NCBI GenBank assembly: GCA_039583875.1
Contig: CM077165.1
Coordinates: 70,172,757-70,236,756 of the forward strand
DNA: 64,000 nt
DNA from: Platanthera guangdongensis
Lineage: Eukaryota > Streptophyta > Magnoliopsida > Asparagales > Orchidaceae
Direction of reading: 5' to 3'
The notes beneath the pieces were generated by a model. It saw only the letters and a list, made by a program, of their open reading frames with translations. It searched no databases and was not told where the DNA came from. Numbering within the stretch: position 1 is the stretch's first letter; every line of letters starts with the position of its first letter. Shown piece after piece: positions 1-8,200 of this stretch. The translations under genes and the position numbers were made by a program.

Positions 1-930
1 ATGGATGTGGTTCCTCGAGCGGCTGAGAAGCAGCTAACGCGGTTTATGAGCTTCCATCCGCCTACGTTCTCGGGAGCGGGAACAACGACGCAGGCTGAGG
101 ATTGGTTATCGCGCGTCAAGCGAGTGATGACGGCGATAGGAACGGCGGAGCATCAGAAAGTTACCTTAGCCACCTTCTTGCTTGAAGGAGAAGCTCGTTT
201 ATGGTGGGATGAGATGGAGTTGCATCATTTGGCGGGTCGTCCGTTAACCCAAGTGTCGATGGAAGAATTCTCCCGGCTCTTCCTTGCGAAGCACCTTCCT
301 GTGGCTCAACGGATAGCCATGGAAAATGAATTCCAACGGTTGACTCAAGGTGATGGCAGTGTTGACGCGTACCTGCATGAATTTACTCGCTTGGGGCGGT
401 ATGCGGGTTCAATTTTTGCTGATGAGCAGAGGAAGACTAATCGGTTCTATGAAGGACTGAGGGACGAGCTGAGGTTCCTTGTGTCCAGTTCTGTGAACCA
501 AGGCTTCCAAGCGTTGGTTGACACTGCGACCGCGTTGGAAAAGGACATGAAGAGGGTGCAAGGGAAGAGAGCATTGGTGATGACGCAACCGGAGTGGAAG
601 GCGCCCCGATCAGGAAAACCATTTTATAAGAAGAGATGGGGTAAGAAGTCCAAGCCTAACGGACAAGCTCCTTCATCAGTTGCAACGGGAGCAACATCAG
701 GGGCAACCTCCAAGCCAGACACTCGTACCTGCTTCAATTATGGTAGGATGGGGCATATTGCGCGAGATTGTCGGATGCCGCCAAAGAGTGAAAAGAAGGC
801 GGGAGCATCTTATGCAGAAAAAGGAAAGGCGGTGGTGGATTCCTCTGCCTCGCAGGCGCAACCCCGAGTCTACAATCTTGGCCTGCAAGAGGCCATTAAG
901 CACAGTGACGTTGTCACAGGTATGATTTAG
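1..930 (+). CDS. gag: E1 Gag (capsid/nucleocapsid), zinc knuckle damaged
   Basis: 309-residue Gag that would form the cytoplasmic virus-like particle. Residues about 25-185 are a retrotransposon gag (capsid) domain with the usual W-L and L-x-G-x-A-x-x-W-W features. Residues about 241-254 hold the nucleocapsid zinc knuckle, but the second cysteine of the CX2CX4HX4C pattern is a tyrosine (CFNYGRMGH), so it probably cannot bind zinc. The frame closes at TAG 928-930, nine bases into a likely intron that starts at 920. Unspliced RNA would give Gag only, while spliced RNA would run on into protease. The ATG at base 1 is the first base of the window, so an upstream start cannot be excluded. Confidence 0.85.
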   Translation: MDVVPRAAEKQLTRFMSFHPPTFSGAGTTTQAEDWLSRVKRVMTAIGTAEHQKVTLATFLLEGEARLWWDEMELHHLAGRPLTQVSMEEFSRLFLAKHLPVAQRIAMENEFQRLTQGDGSVDAYLHEFTRLGRYAGSIFADEQRKTNRFYEGLRDELRFLVSSSVNQGFQALVDTATALEKDMKRVQGKRALVMTQPEWKAPRSGKPFYKKRWGKKSKPNGQAPSSVATGATSGATSKPDTRTCFNYGRMGHIARDCRMPPKSEKKAGASYAEKGKAVVDSSASQAQPRVYNLGLQEAIKHSDVVTGMI

Positions 931-1009
931 TTTTGCATATGCTAATGTTTGTATGCTTAGCTTAGTCCCCCTATGTTTGTGGTTTGTGTGTGTGACATGT
1001 TTGTCATAG
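920..1009 (+). other. E1 probable spliced intron between gag and protease
   Basis: A 90-bp stretch with donor CACAG|GTATGA and acceptor GTCATAG|GC. It removes the gag stop at 928-930 and joins codons in phase 1, at a glycine codon. A branch-point-like CTAAT lies at 941-945. E3 has a 95-bp intron-like stretch with different sequence but the same position and phase (40470-40564), which is the main support. The alternative in E1 is simple stop readthrough, because 90 bp keeps the frame. Readthrough does not explain E3, where the two frames differ. Confidence 0.7.
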
Positions 1010-4000
1010 GCTTTGTGATGATTCGGGACACGCTGGCGCGAGCACTGTTTGATACAGGGGCATCGCATTCTTTTCTGTCTCGTGAGTTTCTTACGCGGCT
1101 TGGGATACCCAGTCGTGCAAAGACAGATAGCGTCAGAGTGGTGTTGCCGAATGGTTGTTGGATGCTTGCGGATCAAGCTTGCGATGTGGCGGTTCAGTTA
1201 GGAAGTCGGGATTTTTGTTTAACCGCATTTGTTTTGCCAATATCGGAATTCGATGTGATTTTTGGGATGGATTGGCTTGCGGAGCAGCATGCTATGATTG
1301 ATTGCCAGTCCAAAGAAATCACGTTGGGCCAAAATACCGAACAGAAAACCAAGTTCGCGGGTATGCGAGGAGTGGGCGGGACGTTGATGTCTGCACTCCA
1401 GGTAGTCAAAGTTGTTCGGAAGGGTGCAGAGTGTTACTTTGCACTAATTCAGGCTGTTGAGCCTAAGGCCACTTTGTGCGAGGTTCCGATTGTGGCAGAC
1501 TTTACAGATGTGTTTCCCGCGGATCTCCCTGGGCTACCACCCCAGCGGGAGATTGACTTCACGATCGAGTTGGTGCCAGGTGCGAAACCTGTGGCCCGCT
1601 CGCCATATCGCGTTGCACCTAAAGAGATGGCTGAGTTGAAGGTTCAACTACAAGAAATGCTAGAGCAAGGTTATATCCGCCCAAGTATGTCACCTTGGAG
1701 CGCGCCTGTGCTTTTTGTAAAGAAGAATAAGTATCCTATACCTCGGATTGATGAATTATTTGATCAGCTAGTTGGCTCGACCGTCTATTCTAAGTTGGAC
1801 CTGAAGTCCGGTTATTACCAGTTAAGAATTCGGGAAGGTAACATTCCCAAAACCGCATTTGGAACGCGTTATGGGCACTATGAGTTCACAGTCATGCCCT
1901 TTGGATTGTGTAATGCGCCCTCGGTGTTTATGGATTTGATGCACCGTATTTTCCGTGAGTACCTGGATCTGTTTGTGATCGTGTTCATTGATGATATCCT
2001 GGTGTACTCGAAGTCTAAAGCTGAGCATGAGATTCATTTGCGGTTGGTGCTGAACACGTTGAGGCAAAATCAGCTATATGCCAAGTTCTCGAAGTGCGAG
2101 TTTTGGCTAGCGTCAGTGGCATTTTTGGGCCATGTGGTAAGTGGAGCGGGTATTGCAGTGGATCCAGCGAAGATAAGAGCCATACAAGATTGGCCAATAT
2201 TGTCTTCCGTGGCCGAGGTTAGGAGTTTCCTTGGACTTACGGGCTACTATAGAAGATTTGTGGAAAACTTCTCGCGGATCGCTTTGCCGCTAACCACACT
2301 GACGCGAAAGGATCAGAAGTTCGTTTGGACGCCAGAGTGCGCACGAGCTTTTGAAGAGCTGAAGCTTCGGTTGACCACGGCCCCAGTGTTGTCTTCGCCA
2401 TGTGGAACCGATGGATTTGTAATTTATAGTGATGCCTCGGGGAGCGGCTTAGGCTGCGTTCTTCTGCAGAGCGGAAAGGTGATTGCTTATGGCTCACGCC
2501 AGCTGAAGGTGCACGAGTGAAACTATCCCGTCCATGATTTGGAACTAGCGGCGGTGATTTTTGTTCTTAAGCTGTGGCGACACTACCTTTATGGCGTGAA
2601 GGTGGAGATCTATACCGATCATAAGAGCCTAAAGTATCTGTTGGAGCAGAAAGAGTTGAACATGCGACAACGAAGGTGGTTGGAGTTCCTTGGGGACTAC
2701 ACTTTCGCGATTCACTATACACCCGGGAAGGGGAATGTTGTCGCGGATGCCTTGAGTCGGCGAGTTCCGGCTAGAGCAAATTGGTTACAAAGGCATGATG
2801 AACGTCTTATCCAGGAATTGGAGGCATTGGAGATCTATTATGTTGATAAGACTTCCACTGCCATTGCATGTTTGAACTGGACCGAGGTGCAATGTGACCT
2901 TGCGGATCGAGTTCGACGGGCAACGGAGTTGGATGAAGATCTCTTGCGCTATGTGAATGAAGGGCCAGAAGGCAAATTCACTTGGAATGACTGTCTTTTG
3001 CGAAAAGAGGGCCGTTTGTGCGTCCCAAATGTGGGGAAACTGAGGGAAGAACTGATGTATGAAGCGCATTATACCAAGTATTCCATTCACCCCGGGAGCA
3101 CAAAGATGTTCAATGATATGAAGAAGCTTTTCTGGTGGCCAGGGCTTAAGAAAGATGTTGCCCTGTATGTAGCCAAATGTCAAACATGTGCGATGGTGAA
3201 GGCGGAATGCCAAAAGCCGGGCGGTTATTTGAAGTCACTGCCGATCCCAGTGTGGAAATTTGATGATATTTCCATGGATTTTGTGCATGGATTGCCAAGA
3301 TCGCAGCGAGGAAATGATTCCATTTGGGTAATTGTTGACCGGCTAACAAAAGTAGCACATTTTCTCCCGAACAGGCGGGATGATTCGGTTGAAAGTTTGG
3401 CAAAGTTATATGTTGATCAGATTGTGCGACTTCACGGTGTTCCTCGGAGCATCGTAAGTGATCGAGATGGGCGATTCACGTCAAATGATTGGAGGTTAAT
3501 TCACTGACTGTTGGGCACGAAGTTGACTTTCAGTACGGCCTTTCATCCCCAAACGGATGGCCAAACTGAACGTACCAACAGAACAATGGAGGACATGCTC
3601 CGAATGTGCGCCCTTGACTTCGGAAAGAGATGGGAAGATCATCTCTATATGGTCGAGTTTGCATATAATAACAGCTACCAAGCAAGCATTGGGATGGCAC
3701 CATATGAAGCCCTATATGGAAGGAAGTGTCGTACTCCTTTGGCTTGGGTAGAAGCGGGTGAAGCCCGGGTTGTTAAACCAAATGAGGTGGATGAAGCAAA
3801 CTCAACCATTCGGACTATTTGAGAGAGATTGCTTATTGCTCAAGATCGACAAGCGAAGTACTACAACGCCAAGCACCGGAACGTTGAATTTGCGGTTGGC
3901 GATTAGGTCTACTTGAAGATCAAGCCATTCAAAGGTGTCTCCAGGATTCGACGATTGAAAAAGTTGAGTCCAAGATATTTGGGTCCTTTCGAAGTGGTTG

Positions 4001-4314
4001 AGCGAATTGGCGAAGCGGCTTATTGGCTAGCTCTGTCGGCGGAATTGGGTGGGTTACATGATGTCTTTCACATCTCGGTGCTTCGTAAAGCCGTGAAAGA
4101 CCCAGCTCAAGTGATCGCGGATGATCGGGTGCCGGTGGAGTATGGGCTAACAACGAGAGTTAGACCCATTCGGATCGAAGATCGAGCCGAAAAACAGTTG
4201 CGGAACAAGACGGTCGGTATGGTAAAAGTCCGGTGGGACAACTGCTGCCGTGAAGAGCTGACATGGGAACGCGAGCAGACCATGCGAGAAGAGTTCCCTG
4301 AGTTGTTTCTGTAA
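1010..4314 (+). pseudogene. pol: E1 pol: protease, RT, RNase H, integrase, chromodomain (dead copy)
   Basis: One reading frame covers aspartic protease ([10 protein letters not shown], about 1048-1080), reverse transcriptase with the FIDD active site (about 1987), RNase H (YSDASG about 2428, TDHKSL about 2617), the integrase HHCC zinc region (about 3060-3230), the DDE core (SMDFV about 3271, VSDRDG about 3455, QTERTN about 3560) and a chromodomain-like end. The frame is broken by stops at 2518 (TGA), 3505 (TGA), 3820 (TGA) and 3904 (TAG), with no frameshift. All are compatible with C-to-T decay. In RT, around 1726, about 20 residues present in E3 are missing, including the conserved block before the YP-PRID motif. 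The copy cannot make active enzyme. Confidence 0.92.
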
Positions 4315-4394
4315 CTTATATCGAGAATGTTGTAACATAAAATGTTAGATGTTGTAACATTTTTCTTACCGGTTTCTGTTACTTTCCTGTCTCT

Positions 4395-4432
4395 AAATTT
4401 CGAGGACGAAATTTCTTGTAGGAGGGGAGGAT
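4395..4432 (+). promoter_or_regulatory. E1 pre-LTR palindrome and polypurine tract
   Basis: The palindrome AAATTTCGAGGACGAAATTT (about 4395-4414) is followed by a purine run GGAGGGGAGGA ending just before the LTR at 4433. The purine run is where plus-strand DNA synthesis would be primed. The palindrome recurs upstream of the 3' LTRs of E3 (near 23935) and E5 (near 56625). Confidence 0.8.
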
Positions 4433-4470
4433 TGTAACAGCCCAAAGTGCAGAAACAGGAATTTTTGGAT

Positions 4471-5047
4471 GACACGGCCTGGGACACGGGCGTGTCCCAG
4501 GGCGTGTCAGGTGACACGGCCTGCGACACGGGCGTGTCGCAGGGCGTGTCGAGGTTGTGTCGACGATTGGGCTTTGTCTCGACGATTTTTGCTCTCGACA
4601 ATCCGTCGAGAGGAGGCACACGGCCCAGGACACGGGCGTGTCCAAGGCTGTGTCGCATGCTCGACGATTTTTACTCGACGATCGTCGAGTATCGAGAGGT
4701 GAGTGTCGAGTGTTGAACACGGCCTGTGACACGGGCGTGTCACAGGGCGTGTTAAATCAGGCGACGAACTCAGCCCGCCGAGGTTTCGACAGGGCGTGTC
4801 TTTGTGCCGTGTCTGAGCACACGGCCTGGGACACGGGCGTGTCACAGGCCGTGTGAAGTCTCGGGATGAATTGGGATTTTTTTTCACCCAGGTACACGGC
4901 CACAGACACGGGCGTGTCTGAAGGCGTGTTGGTGACACGGCCCATGACACGGGCGTGTCCCGTGGGCGTGTCACTGGTTTGGATAAGTCGGTTGACCACC
5001 GCTTGAGGCACACGGCCTAGCACACGGCCGTGTTCGAGGCCGTGTCG
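4471..5047. repeat. Eight 38-39-bp imperfect palindromes in E1 LTR U3
   Basis: Copies start near 4471, 4511, 4617, 4715, 4819, 4893, 4934 and 5009. Each has outer arms ACACGGCC / GGGCGTGT and a central ACACGGGCGTGT. The inner arms vary in a compensating way in three copies: CTGGG with CCCAG, CTGCG with CGCAG, CTGTG with CACAG. Every copy is rich in CpG. Confidence 0.9.
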
Positions 5048-5190
5048 GGTCAAAATTTGTGTTTTTGGCATAATCGTGGCCGTCCATTCCTTCAGTCTGG
5101 ATCCAAGGGCTGAAGCCTCTTCCTCTTTTTTCCTTCAAGGCCGAAATCAGAGAAGGATTAAGCATTTTACTTTGGCCTTCATCTTTCTTC

Positions 5191-5235
5191 AAGAGAGAGA
5201 AAGAGAGAGAGAAAGGAGGAGGAAGAAGGAAAGGG
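5191..5235 (+). repeat. GA-rich microsatellite in E1 LTR
   Basis: A run of GA and GGA units. Such tracts are common in plant promoters and 5' leaders. No further function is visible. Confidence 0.75.
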
Positions 5236-5619
5236 GGCTGCTGGTGGTGGTGCTGCGGTTTACCGACGCGAGATCCGAAGCCAGCGTTGCGGAGGAAACG
5301 CTCTTGCGAGTCTTGCAAGCTAGCTTAGAGGCCATGGCACCGAAGCGATCGTCAAGGGTAACGACTTTTCTTCCTAGCCATCTGAAGGCTTCCTTTTTGG
5401 CATATCTTGTGATTTCCCCCACCAAGAGGTGGCTGATTTTGGGAATCTTTGGGTGGATGCTTGAAATCCCCTTGTGTTAGCATATAGATCCGGAAATGTA
5501 GTACGGAATAGGCATGTTGTGTGAAGCCCATCTGGACAGGTTGGTCTGAATTGGTGATGTTGCATACGAACCGGAGAAGACTCCGTGATAAACGTATAGT
5601 GTAGGAGTCTACAGGTTAT

Positions 5620-5895
5620 GCCTGCGAAAAGGAGTAGCAGGAAGTACTGGGGTGGTAGCCCAGGAAAATAGCCTTGTGATGGTTTTGGGTCCAACCTGTG
5701 AATGAGGCACAGGAAGTACTGGTGGGACTAGGAAAGGCCCTTTTGTGATGTTTGATGTCATAGGGTGTCCACCTGTGAAGCGAGTCACAGGAAGTACTGG
5801 TGTGCCCAGGAAAGACCCCTGACATTTGTGCTTGTGCGGTGTCCACCTGTGGAGAGAGTCACAGGAAGTACTGGTGTGCCCAGGAAAGACCCGCT
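5620..5895 (+). repeat. Four degenerate repeats of 74-78 bp in E1 LTR
   Basis: The core CAGGAAGTACTGG recurs near 5636, 5709, 5787 and 5861, each followed by a CAGGAAAGACCC-like segment. The last two copies are the most alike. The repeat has no coding potential. Confidence 0.85.
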
Positions 5896-6700
5896 GTTGC
5901 TGTGAGGAAATGGGTAGAGTGAACTACCCAGGCTTGAATGCCAGGAACAGGATTGGTGAGACCGACCCGCGCCTTTGATATAGCCATGAGTACGTTGTAC
6001 TCGGAGAAGGCAAGGTGATTTGAGCAACGGGGGGTGGAGGATCCGACCTGCGCTATGTCCGTCCGACGTGAGACCAAAAAGTGCGGTCTGTTGGAGCGCA
6101 TAGCAAGAGTCTTCGGCCTGCGCGCCATGACACAACGGGGGGCTACGGGCCATCCCGGTGTCCGAAGACTAACTCCGGCTGCACGCCATTGAGTAAATGC
6201 TCAAGAGATTTACCGTTGGGTGATAACCCTGATACGGTGGTGGGCAAGAGGTTGCCAGAACACTAAGAATGTGCCCTGAGTGCACGGACCGTTGGGCCGG
6301 GTGGCGAACGGTTGTGATGGCTTGTGTGCGTGAAAGCACCTTTGAATGATAAAGCTTGCCATACTTGTGATATGATATGCCTGCAGGAAAGATTACCGCT
6401 GCCCCGAGAGAAGGGGTAGGGTCGTTATAATTTGGTCAGCTGAACGCTGACCGTTGCTTTTGTTTGCCACCGGTGGGTGGATTGTCCCTTTCCAGGTGCT
6501 GGAGAGCCGAGCGGATCGCGTAGAGGCTGATGTTCCTGCGGGTGCTGCTGCTGCTAGCCCTCGAAGGCTAGCTGTGTTCTTTTGTGTGTTTTCTTTTCTT
6601 GTGGCCGGCCTGCGCGCCAATCTGTTTTATGCCACTGTGTGAAAGTCATGTAAGTCCATAAGGCCAACGTTTTGTGCTTGATATAAGACATTCCTATGTA

Positions 6701-6708
6701 TATATAAA
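6701..6708 (+). promoter_or_regulatory. E1 LTR TATA box candidate
   Basis: TATATAAA in an AT-rich stretch about 190 bp before the LTR end. If used, transcription would start near 6735, leaving a short R-U5. Nothing else in the LTR is as good, but the site is a prediction from sequence only. Confidence 0.45.
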
Positions 6709-6898
6709 ATGTGGAGTTTTATGTTTGGACATTCATGAGGAGTTCAAGTAGTTTAGGCTTCCGTTAGAATGCTTGTGAAAGGTGCGACGCGCTACTCTGA
6801 TATCATCATGTACCTTCACCGACTGTTTTGTGGTATATCCTGTGGGGCCCCGGCCGGACCTTCTAGAATATATCATATGAACGGATGGGGTTGTTACA

Positions 6899-7354
6899 CA
6901 AGCCACATAGTACAATCATATAAATGAAATGAAAAGTACATCAATATAGTCCACAGAAGAGTACAAATGAAAGAGTAAAAAGGGCTTATGCCTAGTACAT
7001 CAAAATCACTCTCTCTCAAAATAAATAAATGCAGAAGCTGTACTAGAACATCAGATCTCGTCCCACTTGAGGACGCACAGTAGTGGTAGTAGCCTACTGA
7101 AGCGGTATCTTCTCCTCATGTCCTGCCTCCTCGACGTGCTGGTGCTCCATCTCCACGGGCTCCTAAAAATAGTTTGGTCACCGACCATTAGTCAAAAAGA
7201 CTAAGTCATTTCCTCCGCACCTCGCCCCGCAGCTCTTAGGCACCGAGCGGGAGGACGAAGCGGAGGACAACAAGGGGTAGCAAAAGTGGAAGCAGGTGAC
7301 AGAATCTAACTAGAGTTGTAATAAGTAATTTTGTTCTAGTCTAGCAGTTCTAAG
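6899..7354 (-). repeat. E3 3' LTR, left fragment
   Basis: Collinear with 42062-42517 in the other E3 LTR with a few substitutions. It is bounded on the left by E1's LTR and on the right by E2. Its last five bases, CTAAG, are the E2 target duplication. No gene is present. Confidence 0.92.
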
Positions 7355-8145
7355 TGTACAACCCTGTGTCCGGCGAGCGGGCCCAGCCAGGGAGGTTGAG
7401 CGGGCCTGGACCCGCGACCCGCACCCGAGCGGCGAGACAGGCTATGCGGCAGAAGGCCTGACCCGCTCCCGCCCACTTCAGGCGAGCGGGCCGGCAACCC
7501 GCGGCGAGCGAGCTGGCCCCAAGGATGGCGACCCGCCGGCTGATCCCCCCTGCATGCGACCTGACCGCCGACCCGCCCGGCAAAAGGCCAGCAGCTCGCC
7601 CATATCGGCTCGCACTCGCCCAGTGATGGTAGGCGAGCCCCAGAGCCGGGTCGCGCCCGCCTCCCACGGATGGAATCGGAGGCGAGCTGACTCCCCATGG
7701 GTGCGAATAGCTACTCAGGGCAGCGGAGCCTCGCTGTTGGCAGACCAGGTAGGACTGCGCATAGCTATTCAGAACAGCGGAGGTTGGCTGTTGGCAGACC
7801 CAACCAGGGGCTTTTTGGTATTTCCAGGTCAGTTCTTTTGGTTATTGGCAGTTCAGATTCTGAAAATCTATAAATAAGACCCAAGGGGTACCTCAGAGGA
7901 GACGCTTTCAGTGCCTCCTTACTCTCATTCTCAAGTGTTCTCTGAGAGTACCTTAGCTCGGCTCTTGGCTAAGGAGGGGAAGCGCTCAGAGATCTTCCGG
8001 GTTTGTGGTGGGACCTCCCTGCCGAGCCCTTGGGTCTGTCTTTCCTTGCCTCTCTCGTTGTTTTTCTTGCAGGTGCGAAGTAGGCGCGAGACCACCCCTT
8101 CCCCAAGGGTCGAACTCCACAAGAGGCCGGATTCCGGTTTCAACA
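7355..8145 (+). repeat. E2 5' LTR (791 bp)
   Basis: Begins TGTACAAC and ends TTCAACA. The first 330 bp hold eight GGCGAG/CTCGCC words. A TATA box lies at 7869-7876, so U3 is about 540 bp and transcription would start near 7900. Confidence 0.95.
7869..7876 (+). promoter_or_regulatory. E2 LTR TATA box
   Basis: TATAAATA, repeated at 19531-19538 in the 3' LTR. It is the only strong TATA motif in this GC-rich LTR and sits where a U3 promoter is expected. Confidence 0.7.
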
Positions 8146-8148
8146 TCT

Positions 8149-8166
8149 TGGTGCGGTGAGCGTGGA
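8149..8166 (+). promoter_or_regulatory. E2 primer binding site
   Basis: TGGTGCGGTGAGCGTGG starts three bases after the 5' LTR, and TGG is the complement of the tRNA CCA end. I cannot assign the tRNA with confidence. Confidence 0.6.
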
Positions 8167-8200
8167 CAGTGGTCAGTGCAGAAAAGCTTCGGCGAGCTCA

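Larger units (their letters stand above)
1..6898 (+). mobile_element. E1: Tekay-like Ty3/gypsy LTR retrotransposon, 5' end outside the window
   Basis: The window opens at the gag start codon of this element and runs through gag, protease, reverse transcriptase, RNase H, integrase with a chromodomain-like tail, and the complete 3' LTR (4433-6898). The order PR-RT-RH-IN is that of Ty3/gypsy. The integrase C-terminus (ending EEFPELF) and an LTR that starts TGTAACA and ends TGTTACA fit the Tekay/Del chromovirus group. The right flank from 6899 is E3 LTR sequence, matched at 42062 onward, so E1 was inserted into E3. The 5' LTR, leader and left target duplication lie outside the window. The pol part is dead: four in-frame stops and one deletion. 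Confidence 0.9.
4433..6898 (+). repeat. E1 3' LTR (2466 bp)
   Basis: Starts TGTAACAG after the polypurine tract and ends TTGTTACA, giving a 7-bp terminal inverted repeat. It is followed at 6899 by E3 LTR sequence. It contains eight hairpin-like dyads near its start (4471-5047), a GA-rich stretch (5191-5235), four degenerate repeats of 74-78 bp (5620-5895) and a TATA box (6701-6708). Small ORFs inside are probably chance. The 5' LTR is not in the window, so insertion age cannot be estimated here. Confidence 0.9.

Noticed and set aside
4447..5013. Threonine/arginine-rich ORFs on both strands in the E1 LTR
   Set aside because: Translation of the dyad array; they appear in several frames at once.
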